Shown piece after piece: positions 36,534 through 36,736 of a DNA stretch of 36,736 bases. The translations under genes and the position numbers were made by a program. The stretch is from a virus, in the IMG/VR virus record IMGVR_UViG_3300042373_000174, positions 1-36,736 of that record. The stretch is one strand, 5' to 3'. How positions within the stretch are numbered: the stretch's first letter is position 1; each line of letters begins with the position of its first letter. The notes below the pieces were generated by a model. That model saw only the letters and a list, made by a program, of their open reading frames with translations, was not told where the DNA came from and made no database searches.

Positions 36534-36736
36534 TTGCTTGTCTCCAATGGCAGCCATGCGGCTTTGATGTAGCGCTCGTGATCCGAAAGAGCTTCCTCTT
36601 TCGTTTTGTCCCATGGCCCAACGTGCACGGGCATCGCTTCGTTGCAGTCGAAATGCCCCCATGCGTGCACGTTTTTCTTGAGCGTGACGTTGTAGGCGTT
36701 GGTGACGCCGATTAGCACGCCAGTTTGTTCGGTGTA
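36530..36736 (-). CDS. Small phage protein crossing the circle junction (second copy, 3' complete)
   Basis: The right-end copy of the gene that starts at 163. Here the frame runs off the right end of the window and the stop lies at 36532-36530 (TGA, overlapping the next ATG). Together the two parts give 73 residues. This copy encodes Asp at residue 48 (GPWDKTKEEA), the left copy Tyr. C-terminus: SDHERYIKAAWLPLETSK. No family recognised. Confidence 0.75.
   Translation of the reverse strand, partial: YTEQTGVLIGVTNAYNVTLKKNVHAWGHFDCNEAMPVHVGPWDKTKEEALSDHERYIKAAWLPLETSK
36589..36736. repeat. Terminal direct repeat (copy 2 of 2)
   Basis: Matches 1-148 with one difference (36610 C versus 22 A). 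See the first copy for interpretation. Confidence 0.93.

Noticed and set aside
1-36736. Lysogeny module, tRNA genes or insertion sequences
   Set aside because: No integrase, repressor, transposase or cloverleaf was recognised on either strand; absence by eye is not proof.

Overview
This window looks like one complete genome of a short-tailed (podovirus-type) tailed bacteriophage. The last 148 bases repeat the first 148 with a single mismatch, so the sequence closes into a circle of about 36.6 kb. The head and tail genes belong to the phage P22 families: P22-type portal, scaffold, P22-type coat, gp4-like and gp10-like tail accessory factors, and three ejection-protein-like genes in the usual order. 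There is no tape measure, sheath or tail-tube gene. No integrase, excisionase or repressor was recognised, so a virulent life style is likely but not proven. The host cannot be read directly. The moderately high GC and the resemblance (from memory) of several small proteins to those of freshwater and soil betaproteobacterial phages suggest a Burkholderiales-like host; this is inference.

Layout. (1) About 1265 leftwards through the circle junction to about 36172, minus strand: an operon of nine small genes, mostly joined by ATGA/GTGA stop-start overlaps, ending at an intrinsic terminator embedded in the end of the convergent primase gene. (2) About 1266-1886: a non-coding region with candidate promoters for both directions and four copies of GCTACCCAnnnnnCCCACA, a candidate origin or regulatory array. 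(3) 1887-25813, plus strand: late operon. It holds an HNH-AP2 endonuclease, small and large terminase, two small basic proteins, portal, a ferritin/Dps-like protein, a block of eight small genes including a glycine-rich adhesin-like protein, scaffold, coat, a UUCG-loop terminator, gp4- and gp10-like proteins, two fibre proteins, a GNAT-fold protein, three ejection-type proteins, and a lysis cassette (coiled-coil membrane protein, two holin-like proteins, GH108 endolysin, small lipoprotein). (4) 28781 down to 25665, minus strand: VRR-NUC nuclease, SNF2-type helicase, several small proteins, a DUF3310 protein and an NrdR-like zinc-ribbon protein that overlaps the lysis lipoprotein gene on the opposite strand. 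(5) 28861-36175, plus strand: DUF2800 Cas4/RecB-like nuclease, an unknown 202-residue protein, a PP-loop (PAPS-reductase/DndC-like) enzyme, family A DNA polymerase, a second HNH-AP2 endonuclease, and a large primase-helicase.

How it works together: the replication genes sit in two divergent transcription units starting near 28.8 kb, with a candidate extended -10 promoter and a palindrome at the divide. The primase-helicase, family A polymerase, SNF2 helicase, and VRR-NUC and DUF2800 nucleases would form a self-contained replication and recombination set. The late operon packages DNA by a P22-like headful mechanism, consistent with a circularly closing map, and ends with lysis. The most unusual features are the GCTACCCA repeat array, the antisense overlap at the lysis/zinc-ribbon junction, two genes overlapping in different frames after the helicase, a GNAT-fold protein in the virion-gene order, a fibre with a predicted beta-solenoid, and membrane micro-proteins of 19 and 29 residues.
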